This document shows positions 30,313 to 38,500 of a DNA stretch of 39,500 nucleotides, piece by piece. How positions within the stretch are numbered: the first letter of the stretch is position 1; the number at the start of each line of letters is the position of its first letter. The notes beneath the pieces were generated by a model that did not search any database, had not been told where the DNA came from, and worked only from the letters and a program-made list of their open reading frames with translations. Source of the stretch: Chitinophagaceae bacterium (lineage in GTDB: Bacteria; Bacteroidota; Bacteroidia; Chitinophagales; Chitinophagaceae); contig JAFBAN010000231.1 of assembly GCA_019247775.1 (NCBI GenBank), forward strand, positions 1 through 39,500. Reading direction: 5' to 3'. Made by a program: the position numbers and the translations under genes.

Positions 30313-32553
30313 ATGAAAAAGGTAATTAATATAAACTTCCAGGGCAGGGTGATTCCCATCGAGGAATCGGCCTACGACATGCTGAAACAGTATGTGGAAA
30401 GTTTGAGAAAGTTCTTTGCCAACGAGGAGGGACGTGACGAAATCATCAACGATATCGAAGGCCGTATTGCCGAACTGTTTGTGGAGAGCCTGAAAAAAGG
30501 AAGCACCTGCATTACTGACGACGATGTAAATGCCATTATTGTAAGCATGGGCCGCCCCGAAGATTTCGAAGGCGAAGAGAGCAGGGTTCAATCACAACTC
30601 GGTGCCGAGCACCACGAACAGGCAGGCCGCAATTTTGAGCAGGCTGCATCCGATGCACCCCGCGGACGACTGTACAGGAATGATGCCGACAAGATCCTCG
30701 GTGGCGTGTGCGGTGGCCTGGCGAGTTATCTGCGCGTTGATCCTACCATTATCCGTATCGTATTTGCACTGATCAGCTTCGGCGCCGGTACCGGTATCTT
30801 ACTTTATATATTGTTGTGGATCATCCTGCCCTCAAGGCCGATGGCTGCAACCAGTTCTACCAAGCGGCTGTACCGTAATCACGACGAGAAAGTGATCGCC
30901 GGTGTTGCCAGCGGTATTGCTTCTTATTTCGATATAGCGGTATGGATACCGAGGCTGATCTTCGCGCTGCCGCTGGTGGCCGGGATCGTTACCTCTATCT
31001 TCCGCAGTGCACTATGGTTCGATGTGGATCCGTTCCCCGGCATCATCTTCGGTTCATTCGGCGGTACCCTGTTCGTGGTATATGCAGTTCTGTGGGCCGT
31101 GATCCCCGAAGCGAAAAGCGCTTCTGAAAAACTGGAAATGCGCGGTGAGAAAGTAGACCTCAATACAATTAAGAATACCATCCAGGAAGATCTCGAAGGT
31201 TTCAAGACCCGTGCAGAAAAATGGGGCGGTGAAGTGAAAGACCGTGCTACGCAGTTCGGGAAAGAATTTGGTCAGACCATGGGTCAGAAAGGCCAGCAAT
31301 TCGGCACCGAAGCGGCCTATGTGGCCCGCAGCGGCGGCAGCCGGTTATTGCGCGCGATCGGCATCATGTTCAAGGCATTCTTTTTGTTCCTTGCCGGCGT
31401 ACTCGCTTTTGCACTGCTGGTAACATTGCTCGCATTCCTGGTTGCCGGCGTAGGCGTATTTCCGCTGAAGAATTTCTTCCTCGAAGGATTCTGGGAAAAC
31501 TTCCTCGCCTGGACCACACTGCTGCTGTTCCTCGGCATACCGGTAGTTGCTTTCATCACCTGGCTGATCCGCCGTATCATGGGCGTGAAGTCGAAGAACA
31601 AATACCTGGGCTTCACATTCGCCGGTTTATGGTTCATCGGCCTGGTATGCGCAGGCATACTCGCAGTTTCCATCGCCCGCAATTTCGATGCAAGGGCCAG
31701 GGACTCGCAGGAGTTCACCATCAGCCAGCCTGCAACCGGTAAACTGATCGTGAAAGTGCCCGACAGCAAAGTAAAAGTGATCGGACGTTTCTTTAAGATG
31801 GACGGCATCATCAGCATTAACGATGACAGCCTGTTCCTGAACAATGTGCGGCTCCGCATCGTGAAAAGCAAGGATTCACTTTACCATATGACCGCTACCA
31901 AATACAGCAGTGGTCCAAATGAAGCAGCCGCTCTGCAGAATATCAAGGAGATAAACTATGGTATTAACCAGGCAGACAGCACCATCTGGCTCGACCGCGG
32001 TTTTGCGCTGAAGAACGGAACCCGTTTCCGCAACCAGGGAGTGGCAGTAACACTGCAGGTGCCTGTTGGAAAAAGGATCCTGATCGATAACAGTGTTAGC
32101 CGGAGGCTTAACTGGTTCCGCATGAGCATGGGCCGTAACGATTGGGACTGGGAAGAAGATTGGGGTGGCAACGAATACCAGCACTGGTATGATAACGTGG
32201 AATATATCATGACACCCGGAGGCCTGGAGAGAGTAGGCAAAAAAGAAGCGGAAGAACAGGTTACCGAGGAAAATCCGGACGAGAACAGCACGATAGAGCG
32301 TTACAAAAAAAGCAAGGAAGAACTTCAGAAGGAATATGACCGCAAGAAGAAGGAAGCAGAGGACCTGAAGAAAGAACTGGACAAAGGACTCGAGAAAGGA
32401 GTCGACAGCACCAAATATCACTATAAAAAGGCAACGACTGCCGTAACGCCGGCAAGCGGCAATGTGCAGACTGCCGAAAAAGAAAATACGCCGGAGCCTG
32501 TGGATATTTCAGAAGGCACCGTGATGCTCGCATTGATGCAAAGCGCATCATAA
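30313..32553 (+). CDS. PspC-domain membrane protein with two PspC modules
   Basis: A 746-residue protein. The N-terminal cytoplasmic region (1-115) begins MKKVININFQGRVIPIEE. Two PspC domains follow: PspC1 (about 119-175, LYRNDADKILGGVCGGLASYL) and PspC2 (about 185-270, LYRNHDEKVIAGVASGIASYF). Further TM helices lie at about 352-382, 396-420 and 432-455. A periplasmic beta-rich domain (460-620) and a charged, probably coiled-coil C-terminus (655-715) complete it. PspC is a membrane sensor of the phage-shock response in proteobacteria. The operon with PadR suggests envelope-stress control. The following two genes encode small membrane-anchored proteins and are probably co-transcribed. Confidence 0.92.
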   Translation: MKKVININFQGRVIPIEESAYDMLKQYVESLRKFFANEEGRDEIINDIEGRIAELFVESLKKGSTCITDDDVNAIIVSMGRPEDFEGEESRVQSQLGAEHHEQAGRNFEQAASDAPRGRLYRNDADKILGGVCGGLASYLRVDPTIIRIVFALISFGAGTGILLYILLWIILPSRPMAATSSTKRLYRNHDEKVIAGVASGIASYFDIAVWIPRLIFALPLVAGIVTSIFRSALWFDVDPFPGIIFGSFGGTLFVVYAVLWAVIPEAKSASEKLEMRGEKVDLNTIKNTIQEDLEGFKTRAEKWGGEVKDRATQFGKEFGQTMGQKGQQFGTEAAYVARSGGSRLLRAIGIMFKAFFLFLAGVLAFALLVTLLAFLVAGVGVFPLKNFFLEGFWENFLAWTTLLLFLGIPVVAFITWLIRRIMGVKSKNKYLGFTFAGLWFIGLVCAGILAVSIARNFDARARDSQEFTISQPATGKLIVKVPDSKVKVIGRFFKMDGIISINDDSLFLNNVRLRIVKSKDSLYHMTATKYSSGPNEAAALQNIKEINYGINQADSTIWLDRGFALKNGTRFRNQGVAVTLQVPVGKRILIDNSVSRRLNWFRMSMGRNDWDWEEDWGGNEYQHWYDNVEYIMTPGGLERVGKKEAEEQVTEENPDENSTIERYKKSKEELQKEYDRKKKEAEDLKKELDKGLEKGVDSTKYHYKKATTAVTPASGNVQTAEKENTPEPVDISEGTVMLALMQSAS

Positions 32554-32642
32554 CAAAGGTTGAAGTTGGGAATTATAGAACCCTGTCTTGTTCACAGGAT
32601 GGGGTTCTTCCCTTCTTATTCGCTCACCATCAAAACAACCAT

Positions 32643-33044
32643 ATGCAAAAGCCATTACTCGTACTCGCCATCCTCGTTTTCTGTGTGATCAGCATTTTCG
32701 CGTCGATCTTTTCCCGGTGGCGAAATCACCGGAATGTATTCGGCAGGCACTATGTTTCAGTAAGTGAAAGTGAATGGGATCACCGGTACAGGTTGACTGC
32801 CCATTACGACAGGAGCAGAGCCGGGCGGCTGGAACGTTGTCTCGAACGGCATCTCCGCGCCGATCATCTTTTCAGGCATGCGCGCATGAATGGGAACCTG
32901 ATACTGGATGATCGGACCAGACTCTATATCAAAAGCAAACCTGGTGAACTGCTGATCAGGTTCGACAAAGATGAGAACAGCGAGGAAGCGTTTCGCCGCA
33001 TCCAGGCATTGGGCAACGATATTAAATTACAGCTTACCGATTAA
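32643..33044 (+). CDS. Small membrane-anchored protein, paralogue A
   Basis: A 133-residue protein with an N-terminal TM anchor (about 4-23), then a soluble domain: YRLTAHYDRSRAGRLERCLERHL ... LILDDRTRLYIKSKPGELLIRFDKDENSEE. It is clearly related to the next gene's product: both share an alpha helix with R/L spacing, then L(T/I)LDD(R/S)TR, a PG(E/K) turn and IR(F/L)(D/S)K(D/W)ENS. I do not recognise the family. Its position at the end of the PadR-PspC operon suggests an envelope role. Confidence 0.65.
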   Translation: MQKPLLVLAILVFCVISIFASIFSRWRNHRNVFGRHYVSVSESEWDHRYRLTAHYDRSRAGRLERCLERHLRADHLFRHARMNGNLILDDRTRLYIKSKPGELLIRFDKDENSEEAFRRIQALGNDIKLQLTD

Positions 33045-33050
33045 CCGAAT

Positions 33051-33443
33051 ATGAAAAAGCTTCCGATCATCGTGCTGGTACTGGTGATAAGCGTGATTGG
33101 CTTTTTTGGGTTTGTCGCTTACCGCGTAAGTCACGGCGAACTTTTCAGGTCAGGCAGTTCTATCCGGGTTTACGACAACGACAGCAAATATGAATTCAAT
33201 GCCCGCTATCCATCCGATCTGACGGAGAAACTGCAGCGGTTCCTCGATGCCAGGCTTCGTACCAAATTTTTTACTACCGACCATATCGACGAAGACCTGA
33301 CACTCGACGATAGTACCCGGATTCTTGTCTGGAATAGCCCGGGCAAGATCGTGATCCGGCTGTCGAAATGGGAGAATTCGACGCAGTCCTGTACGCGCAT
33401 CAGGCAGCTGGCAGAAGAACTGCGTTACCGGCTCTCCGAATAA
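33051..33443 (+). CDS. Small membrane-anchored protein, paralogue B
   Basis: A 130-residue protein, 6 nt after paralogue A. It has an N-terminal TM anchor (about 4-25), then [46 protein letters not shown] and a C-terminal helix. The tandem arrangement and shared motifs indicate gene duplication followed by divergence; only the LDDxTR, PG and ENS signatures are closely kept. The operon ends in a hairpin terminator 28 nt after its stop. Confidence 0.65.
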   Translation: MKKLPIIVLVLVISVIGFFGFVAYRVSHGELFRSGSSIRVYDNDSKYEFNARYPSDLTEKLQRFLDARLRTKFFTTDHIDEDLTLDDSTRILVWNSPGKIVIRLSKWENSTQSCTRIRQLAEELRYRLSE

Positions 33444-33470
33444 TCCAGGTACACCTGTCTATATACACCG

Positions 33471-33500
33471 AGCGTTGCCGAAAACAACGCTTTTTTATTT
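33471..33500 (+). terminator. Terminator of the PadR-PspC operon
   Basis: AGCGTTG (33471-33477) pairs with CAACGCT (33485-33491), followed by TTTTTATTTTTG. The tail creates a -7 match at 33496-33503. Confidence 0.8.
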
Positions 33501-33529
33501 TTGTGCCCCCTCCGCTTCACTTATTTTTG
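33496..33529 (+). promoter_or_regulatory. Tandem -7 elements upstream of gcvT
   Basis: TATTTTTG occurs twice, at 33496-33503 (in the terminator tail) and 33522-33529. The second is the likely promoter: the TTG at 33501-33503 sits 18 nt before it and can serve as -33, and the ATG is 18 nt after it. Confidence 0.6.
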
Positions 33530-33547
33530 CCGCCACAAGACCTGACG

Positions 33548-34633
33548 ATGAAAAATACGCCGTTCACCCAGAAACATATTGCGCTTGGCGCCAAGATGGC
33601 CGAGTTTGCCGGATATAATATGCCGATCAGCTATACCGGTATCAACGACGAGCATGCAGCCGTGCGCAACAATGCCGGGGTCTTCGATGTGAGCCATATG
33701 GGTGAATTCATGCTGAAGGGCGAACATGCGCTCGACCTGATCCAGCGCGTTACTTCCAATGATGCTTCCAAATTGTCCGATGGGCAGGCGCAATACAGTT
33801 GCCTGCCTAACAACAAGGGGGGTATTGTAGACGACCTGATCGTATACTGTCTCGAGAAAAACAAAGTATACATGCTGGTAGTGAATGCATCCAATATTGA
33901 GAAGGACTGGAACTGGATCAGCGGGTTCAATCACCAGAACGTGGAGATGCACAATATCAGCGACAAGACCTGTCTGCTCGCTATTCAGGGGCCGAACGCC
34001 ACCAAAATATTGCAGCCGCTGGTCGACACCGATATCATGAACCTGAAATATTACACGTTTACCAAAGGCGTGTTTGCCGGTGTAAATAATGTGTTGATCA
34101 GCGCTACCGGATATACCGGATCGGGTGGCGTGGAAATTTATTTTGAAGACAGGGACGGGGCTGCCGATAAGATCTGGGATGCGATCTTCAATGCCGGAGG
34201 GCCGCAGGGACTAAAACCGATCGGGCTTGGGGCGAGGGACACGTTGCGGCTTGAGATGGGTTATTGCCTGTACGGTAATGATATCGACGATACCACATCG
34301 CCGCTTGAAGCGGGGTTGGGATGGATCACCAAATTCACCAAGGATTTTACTTCGAGGGATATCATCGAGCAACAGAAAGCGGATGGTATCACCCGCAAGC
34401 TGGTGGGTTTTGAAATGATCGACCGCGGCATTCCCCGCCATGACTACCTGATCAAGGACGAACTGGGAAATACCATCGGCAAAGTGACCAGCGGCACCCA
34501 GGCGCCTTCGCTCGGCAGAGCCGTAGGACTGGGCTATGTATCGATGGGCGAAGCCAATATCGACAACGAGATCTTCATCGAGATCCGCAATACGCCGGTG
34601 AAAGCGAAAATTGTGAAGGTGCCGTTCCGCTGA
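33548..34633 (+). CDS. gcvT: Glycine cleavage system T protein (aminomethyltransferase)
   Basis: A 361-residue protein: [27 protein letters not shown], then [11 protein letters not shown] (the folate-site DVSHM motif), [42 protein letters not shown] and a C-terminal barrel with [10 protein letters not shown] and [13 protein letters not shown]. It transfers the methylene from the aminomethyl-lipoyl H protein to tetrahydrofolate, feeding one-carbon units that MetH can use as methyl-THF. The open frame extends upstream to 33368, but the ATG at 33548 matches the family start and follows the promoter. Confidence 0.95.
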   Translation: MKNTPFTQKHIALGAKMAEFAGYNMPISYTGINDEHAAVRNNAGVFDVSHMGEFMLKGEHALDLIQRVTSNDASKLSDGQAQYSCLPNNKGGIVDDLIVYCLEKNKVYMLVVNASNIEKDWNWISGFNHQNVEMHNISDKTCLLAIQGPNATKILQPLVDTDIMNLKYYTFTKGVFAGVNNVLISATGYTGSGGVEIYFEDRDGAADKIWDAIFNAGGPQGLKPIGLGARDTLRLEMGYCLYGNDIDDTTSPLEAGLGWITKFTKDFTSRDIIEQQKADGITRKLVGFEMIDRGIPRHDYLIKDELGNTIGKVTSGTQAPSLGRAVGLGYVSMGEANIDNEIFIEIRNTPVKAKIVKVPFR

Positions 34634-34705
34634 TCCTGCCTCGGTTATTCACAGAACCGACGATGCTGTGAACAATAATCATTTTCTTTAACTGCAGCAG
34701 GCAGA

Positions 34706-34713
34706 TAGTTTTA
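34706..34713 (+). promoter_or_regulatory. Putative -7 element of the RlpA gene
   Basis: TAGTTTTA is one mismatch from TAnnTTTG and ends 4 nt before the ATG. A TTCACAG/CTGTGAA hairpin (34648-34672) lies upstream and may end gcvT. Confidence 0.4.
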
Positions 34714-34717
34714 CAGG

Positions 34718-35074
34718 ATGAGAAACATTGTTTTGATCCTGCTCATTTTCCTTGCATGCTCCTGTCACCGCAAAGCGTATCCGGGCTCAGGTTCGGAGAC
34801 CGGGCTGGCTTCTTATTATTCGGAAAGCTATAACGGCAAGACCACGGCCAATGGCGAGATCTTCCGTTCTTCGGAAATGACCGCTGCGCATAAAAAACTT
34901 CCTTTCGGTACCAAAGTAAAAGTCACCAATCTCAGTAACGGCAAAACAGTAAAAGTACGGGTGAACGACCGCGGCCCTTTTGTGCAGGGCCGGATCATAG
35001 ACCTTACACGAAAGGCCGCCAAAAAACTGGACATGCTCGCTGCCGGTATCGCAAAAGTGAAGATCAGCTACTGA
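34718..35074 (+). CDS. rlpA: RlpA-like septal ring lytic transglycosylase lipoprotein
   Basis: A 118-residue lipoprotein: lipobox LACSC (Cys16) and a double-psi beta-barrel: ETGLASYYSESYNGKTTANGEIF, MTAAHKKLPFGTKVKVTNLSNGKTVKVRVNDRGPF and GRIIDLTRKAAKKL. The conserved DPBB catalytic segment (NDRGPF with Asp, and GRIIDLT) is intact. There is no SPOR domain, as in many short Bacteroidota RlpA proteins. It cleaves naked glycan strands in peptidoglycan. Its 3' end overlaps the convergent zinc-ribbon gene by 11 nt. Confidence 0.92.
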   Translation: MRNIVLILLIFLACSCHRKAYPGSGSETGLASYYSESYNGKTTANGEIFRSSEMTAAHKKLPFGTKVKVTNLSNGKTVKVRVNDRGPFVQGRIIDLTRKAAKKLDMLAAGIAKVKISY

Positions 35075-35465
35075 TCTGAGGTTTCGTTTTTTCCTCCTGC
35101 GCTTTTAGTTTCATGATCTGAACAAGATCCTTGCCTTTCAGCCGATACCCATAGTCGTAACAGAAATAACAGATCACACCGTTTCGGTTGATATGGGTAT
35201 GCGTACAGTAGCTGAACAGGAAACCCCTGGCCGAAAGACTTGCAGAAGAGTAGTGGGCACCCTGTCTCGCGCCAAGCAATTGCTGCATGATGCGACGGTT
35301 CCTGCGAATGCAGTTATCGATATACCGCAACCCATTGTTATGACGGTTATTGAGCCTGTTGTTGTAGGTGTTGCGGCAGTACTCGTTACAGAATTTCTTA
35401 TCGGTGCGGCCATGCAGGTTCCGGCCGCAGGTAAGACAGGTCCTGGAAACAGAATTTTCCATCAT
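35064..35465 (-). CDS. Zinc-ribbon protein of unknown function
   Basis: A 133-residue protein (start at 35465, or one codon later). An N-terminal treble-clef/ribbon motif, CLTCGRNLHGRTDKKFCNEYC (Cys10, Cys13, Cys26, Cys30), resembles the DUF2116-type 'GR-x-D-KKFC' ribbon. A second cluster, C87-x-H89/H91 and C99/C102 (ICYFCYDYGYRLKG), follows after an arginine-rich helix. It may bind nucleic acid. It overlaps rlpA by 11 nt tail to tail. Similar proteins appear in other Bacteroidota (recollection). Confidence 0.75.
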   Translation of the reverse strand: MMENSVSRTCLTCGRNLHGRTDKKFCNEYCRNTYNNRLNNRHNNGLRYIDNCIRRNRRIMQQLLGARQGAHYSSASLSARGFLFSYCTHTHINRNGVICYFCYDYGYRLKGKDLVQIMKLKAQEEKTKPQISS

Positions 35466-35556
35466 GTTTTTTTTCTGCTAAACTATTATCCCATCCTGCG
35501 TGCCGCTAGCGTATTGTCCGCGGAAATTTTTTCAAAAATAACCTGCGTAATTACCG

Positions 35557-38500
35557 TTATCTGATCACGGTGATGGAGCCGGAGAAGATCTGGCCGTTGT
35601 ACCGTGGATTGATGATATAATAATAAGTGGCAACAGGCACCGGTTTGCCGTTGTAGGTTCCGTCCCATGGTTTGGCATAGCCGAGGGAGCCGAATATTTT
35701 CATGCCGCCCCTGGTATAGATCTCAACAGTGGCGCCCGGATAGTTATTGAGCTCGGGTATTTCCCAGGTATCGTGAATGCCATCTCCGTTCGGCGAAAAA
35801 ATATTGGGGATCTCGATCGGCTTCAGCACCTTGATGAAGATCTCATCGTAAGAAGTACAGGAGCTGTCGCCTGTTACGGTAAGCCGGTACGTAATGCTGT
35901 TCTTTCCCGTCATTACCGCATTCTTGATCTTATTGTCTGCCAGGTCCGTGGCCGGCGTCCATTCATAACGAAGACCGGTACCGGTAACCACCGGTGTGAA
36001 CACATATTTATCATTCAGGAAGATCGTTTTATCAGGACCTGCATCTACTTTCGGCGCAGCAATGATCGCCGCCTTTACTGTGTCGGATGCGGCAAGGCAG
36101 GAGCCGTTGCCGGTGGTAACGACATAGAACTGTACACTGCCTTTCAAAATATCCTGACGTGATGGAATATAGTTCGGATAAAGATCACCGCTTCCAGACC
36201 TGCTGAAACTTCCGGAGCCCAACGTATACCATTGTCCACCCCCCGCAGTAACAATGCTGCCCTGTAAACGGATGATCGAATCATTGGAACATACCGCTAT
36301 ATCGGGCCCTGCATCTGCTACAGGCGCGTGCGTGATGTTCACCATCAGGGATGAAGTGGATACAGCACACACTTTGTTATTGGTGGTAGACAGGCTCAGA
36401 TGCACCAGTCCTTTCGCCGTATCGGCGCGACTTGGGAGATAGGCTGTGTTGAGACTGCTTTCGCCTGGCTGAAAGATGCCTGTGCCGTCTGTTTTCCAAA
36501 CACCTGTCTTGGTATCCTCCCCGCTGATGCTCCCATTCAGTTGAACGGTTGCATTATTGGCGCAGACAGTCTGATCGTTGCCTGCAGCAGCAATAGCGGG
36601 TGTAACCACGGCAACTTTGGTAGAGCCCGTATCGCCTTTACAGCCATTCAATGTTGCTACGACATAATAGGTCTGCGCATCCGATACCGCCACACTCGGG
36701 ATAACAGGATTCTGCGCAGTAGAACTGAAACCCGATGAAGAACTCCATTGGTAACTGGCGCCGGCAAGCGGCGAAACGAACAGTGTGAGTGCATTGCCTG
36801 CACAGACCGGGCTATTACTTCCGGCGGTGGGAAGTTCGGGAGTGAGATTAACGGTAACAGGAACCGAGGCATTTGCGGTGACCGTACAGCCTGTAGTAGT
36901 GGCGATAACGGTATATGTACCGCTGTTTTCCGGCGCTGCTTTTCTGATGATCGGATTGGGCGAAGTGGAACTGAAACCATTTGGCCCCGTCCATCTGAAG
37001 CTGGCGCCCGCAACGCTTGTGGCCACAAGCATCACCGAATCGCGGGAACATACCGGGGAATTGCTTGCGACCTGCGGTGTGGTAGGCGGAATATTCACCA
37101 GCACTTTTACCGAGTCGGTCAATCCCGGACAGCCGGCAATTGAGGCTGTTACATAATAAGTACCGGCATTGCCCGGCGATACGGCAGGGATAGACGGATT
37201 CTGCACAACTGCGGTAAATCCTGCCGGACCAGCCCACTGATAAGTTGCTCCTGCGAGATTGCCTGCGGAAAGCGAAAGATTGTTTCCGACGCAGAGCGGT
37301 CCATTGCTTGCTGCAACCGGCGCAGCTATGACCGGGAAAATGTTTTTGTTCCCGGCATGACTGGTACAGCCACTGACAGTAACCGTTACCGAATAAATAC
37401 CGGCTGACTTCAGCGTAATATTGGACAGCACCGGGTTTTGCTGCGTGGAAGAAAAATTATCTGGCCCCGTCCAGTTATACACGGCATTGCTTACCGCAGG
37501 CGTGGACAATGACAGCGTACTTCCCACACAAACCGGCGAGCTGGCGCTTACGGCGGGCGTGTTAGGCGTAGGATTGACGGTAACAGTGTATAGGAACGGA
37601 TCGCCGGCGCAGTTGTTATTGGTAGGAACGATCGTATACACCACGGTAACAGCTGCGCTGGTATTGCTGTTGAGCACTTCGCTGATCTGTCCGTCCGTAA
37701 AGCCCGAAGCGGCAGCATTCGTAATACCCGGTATAGTGCCGCGCGACCAGTTGTATAAAGTGCCTGGCAGGTTTCCGGTGATATCATACACCAGTGCCGT
37801 ACCTGTGCAGGCCGATCCGCTGCTGACGCTGTTGATCGCCGGCTTTGGCGTAACACTGACGGTTATCGGCGAACGGTTGCCCGGGCAGTTGTTAATGATA
37901 GAACGAACATAATAAGTGGTAGAAGCGGTGAGTACCGGTGTAACATAAGAACCTGAACTGGCAAGCAGGTTACCACCGCTTGGCGCATCGTACCATTCGT
38001 AGAGACCACCCGGCGCGGTTGCGATCAGCGTGGCTGCAGATCCGGTGCAGACAAATCCGCCCGAAACCACGGGAGCAGCTGGCGTTGGGGTAATGAATAT
38101 CTGCATGCTGTCCACAGCAACACCGCAGGGCCCTGCAGGATCATCCGTGGAAAGATATAGTGTCACGATCTTCTCGCCCGCGGCCGGCGTGTATTGACTG
38201 GTGACTGAATTCGCATTCGAAAAACTTCCGCCGCCACCTGACCAGCTTGCCTTTGTTGCTGATCCGCTGAATGATCCGGCGAGCTGTACCGTAACGCCTG
38301 CACATACCACCTGGTTGGGTCCTGCATAAACGATAGCTGCAGGGTGGATGATAACTGTTCCCGATGCATTGGCTGCCGCACAGCCTGATGATGCGGCAAT
38401 ATTATTGTTGACCGAATAAGTGCCGGGCGCTGTCTTGGAGAGATCGATCTCGCCCGTACTGCTGCTGATGAAGACCAATCCTGCCGGACTTGCGCTAAAA

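Noticed and set aside
30924-31299. Minus-strand frames inside the PspC gene
   Set aside because: Shadows of conserved PspC coding sequence.
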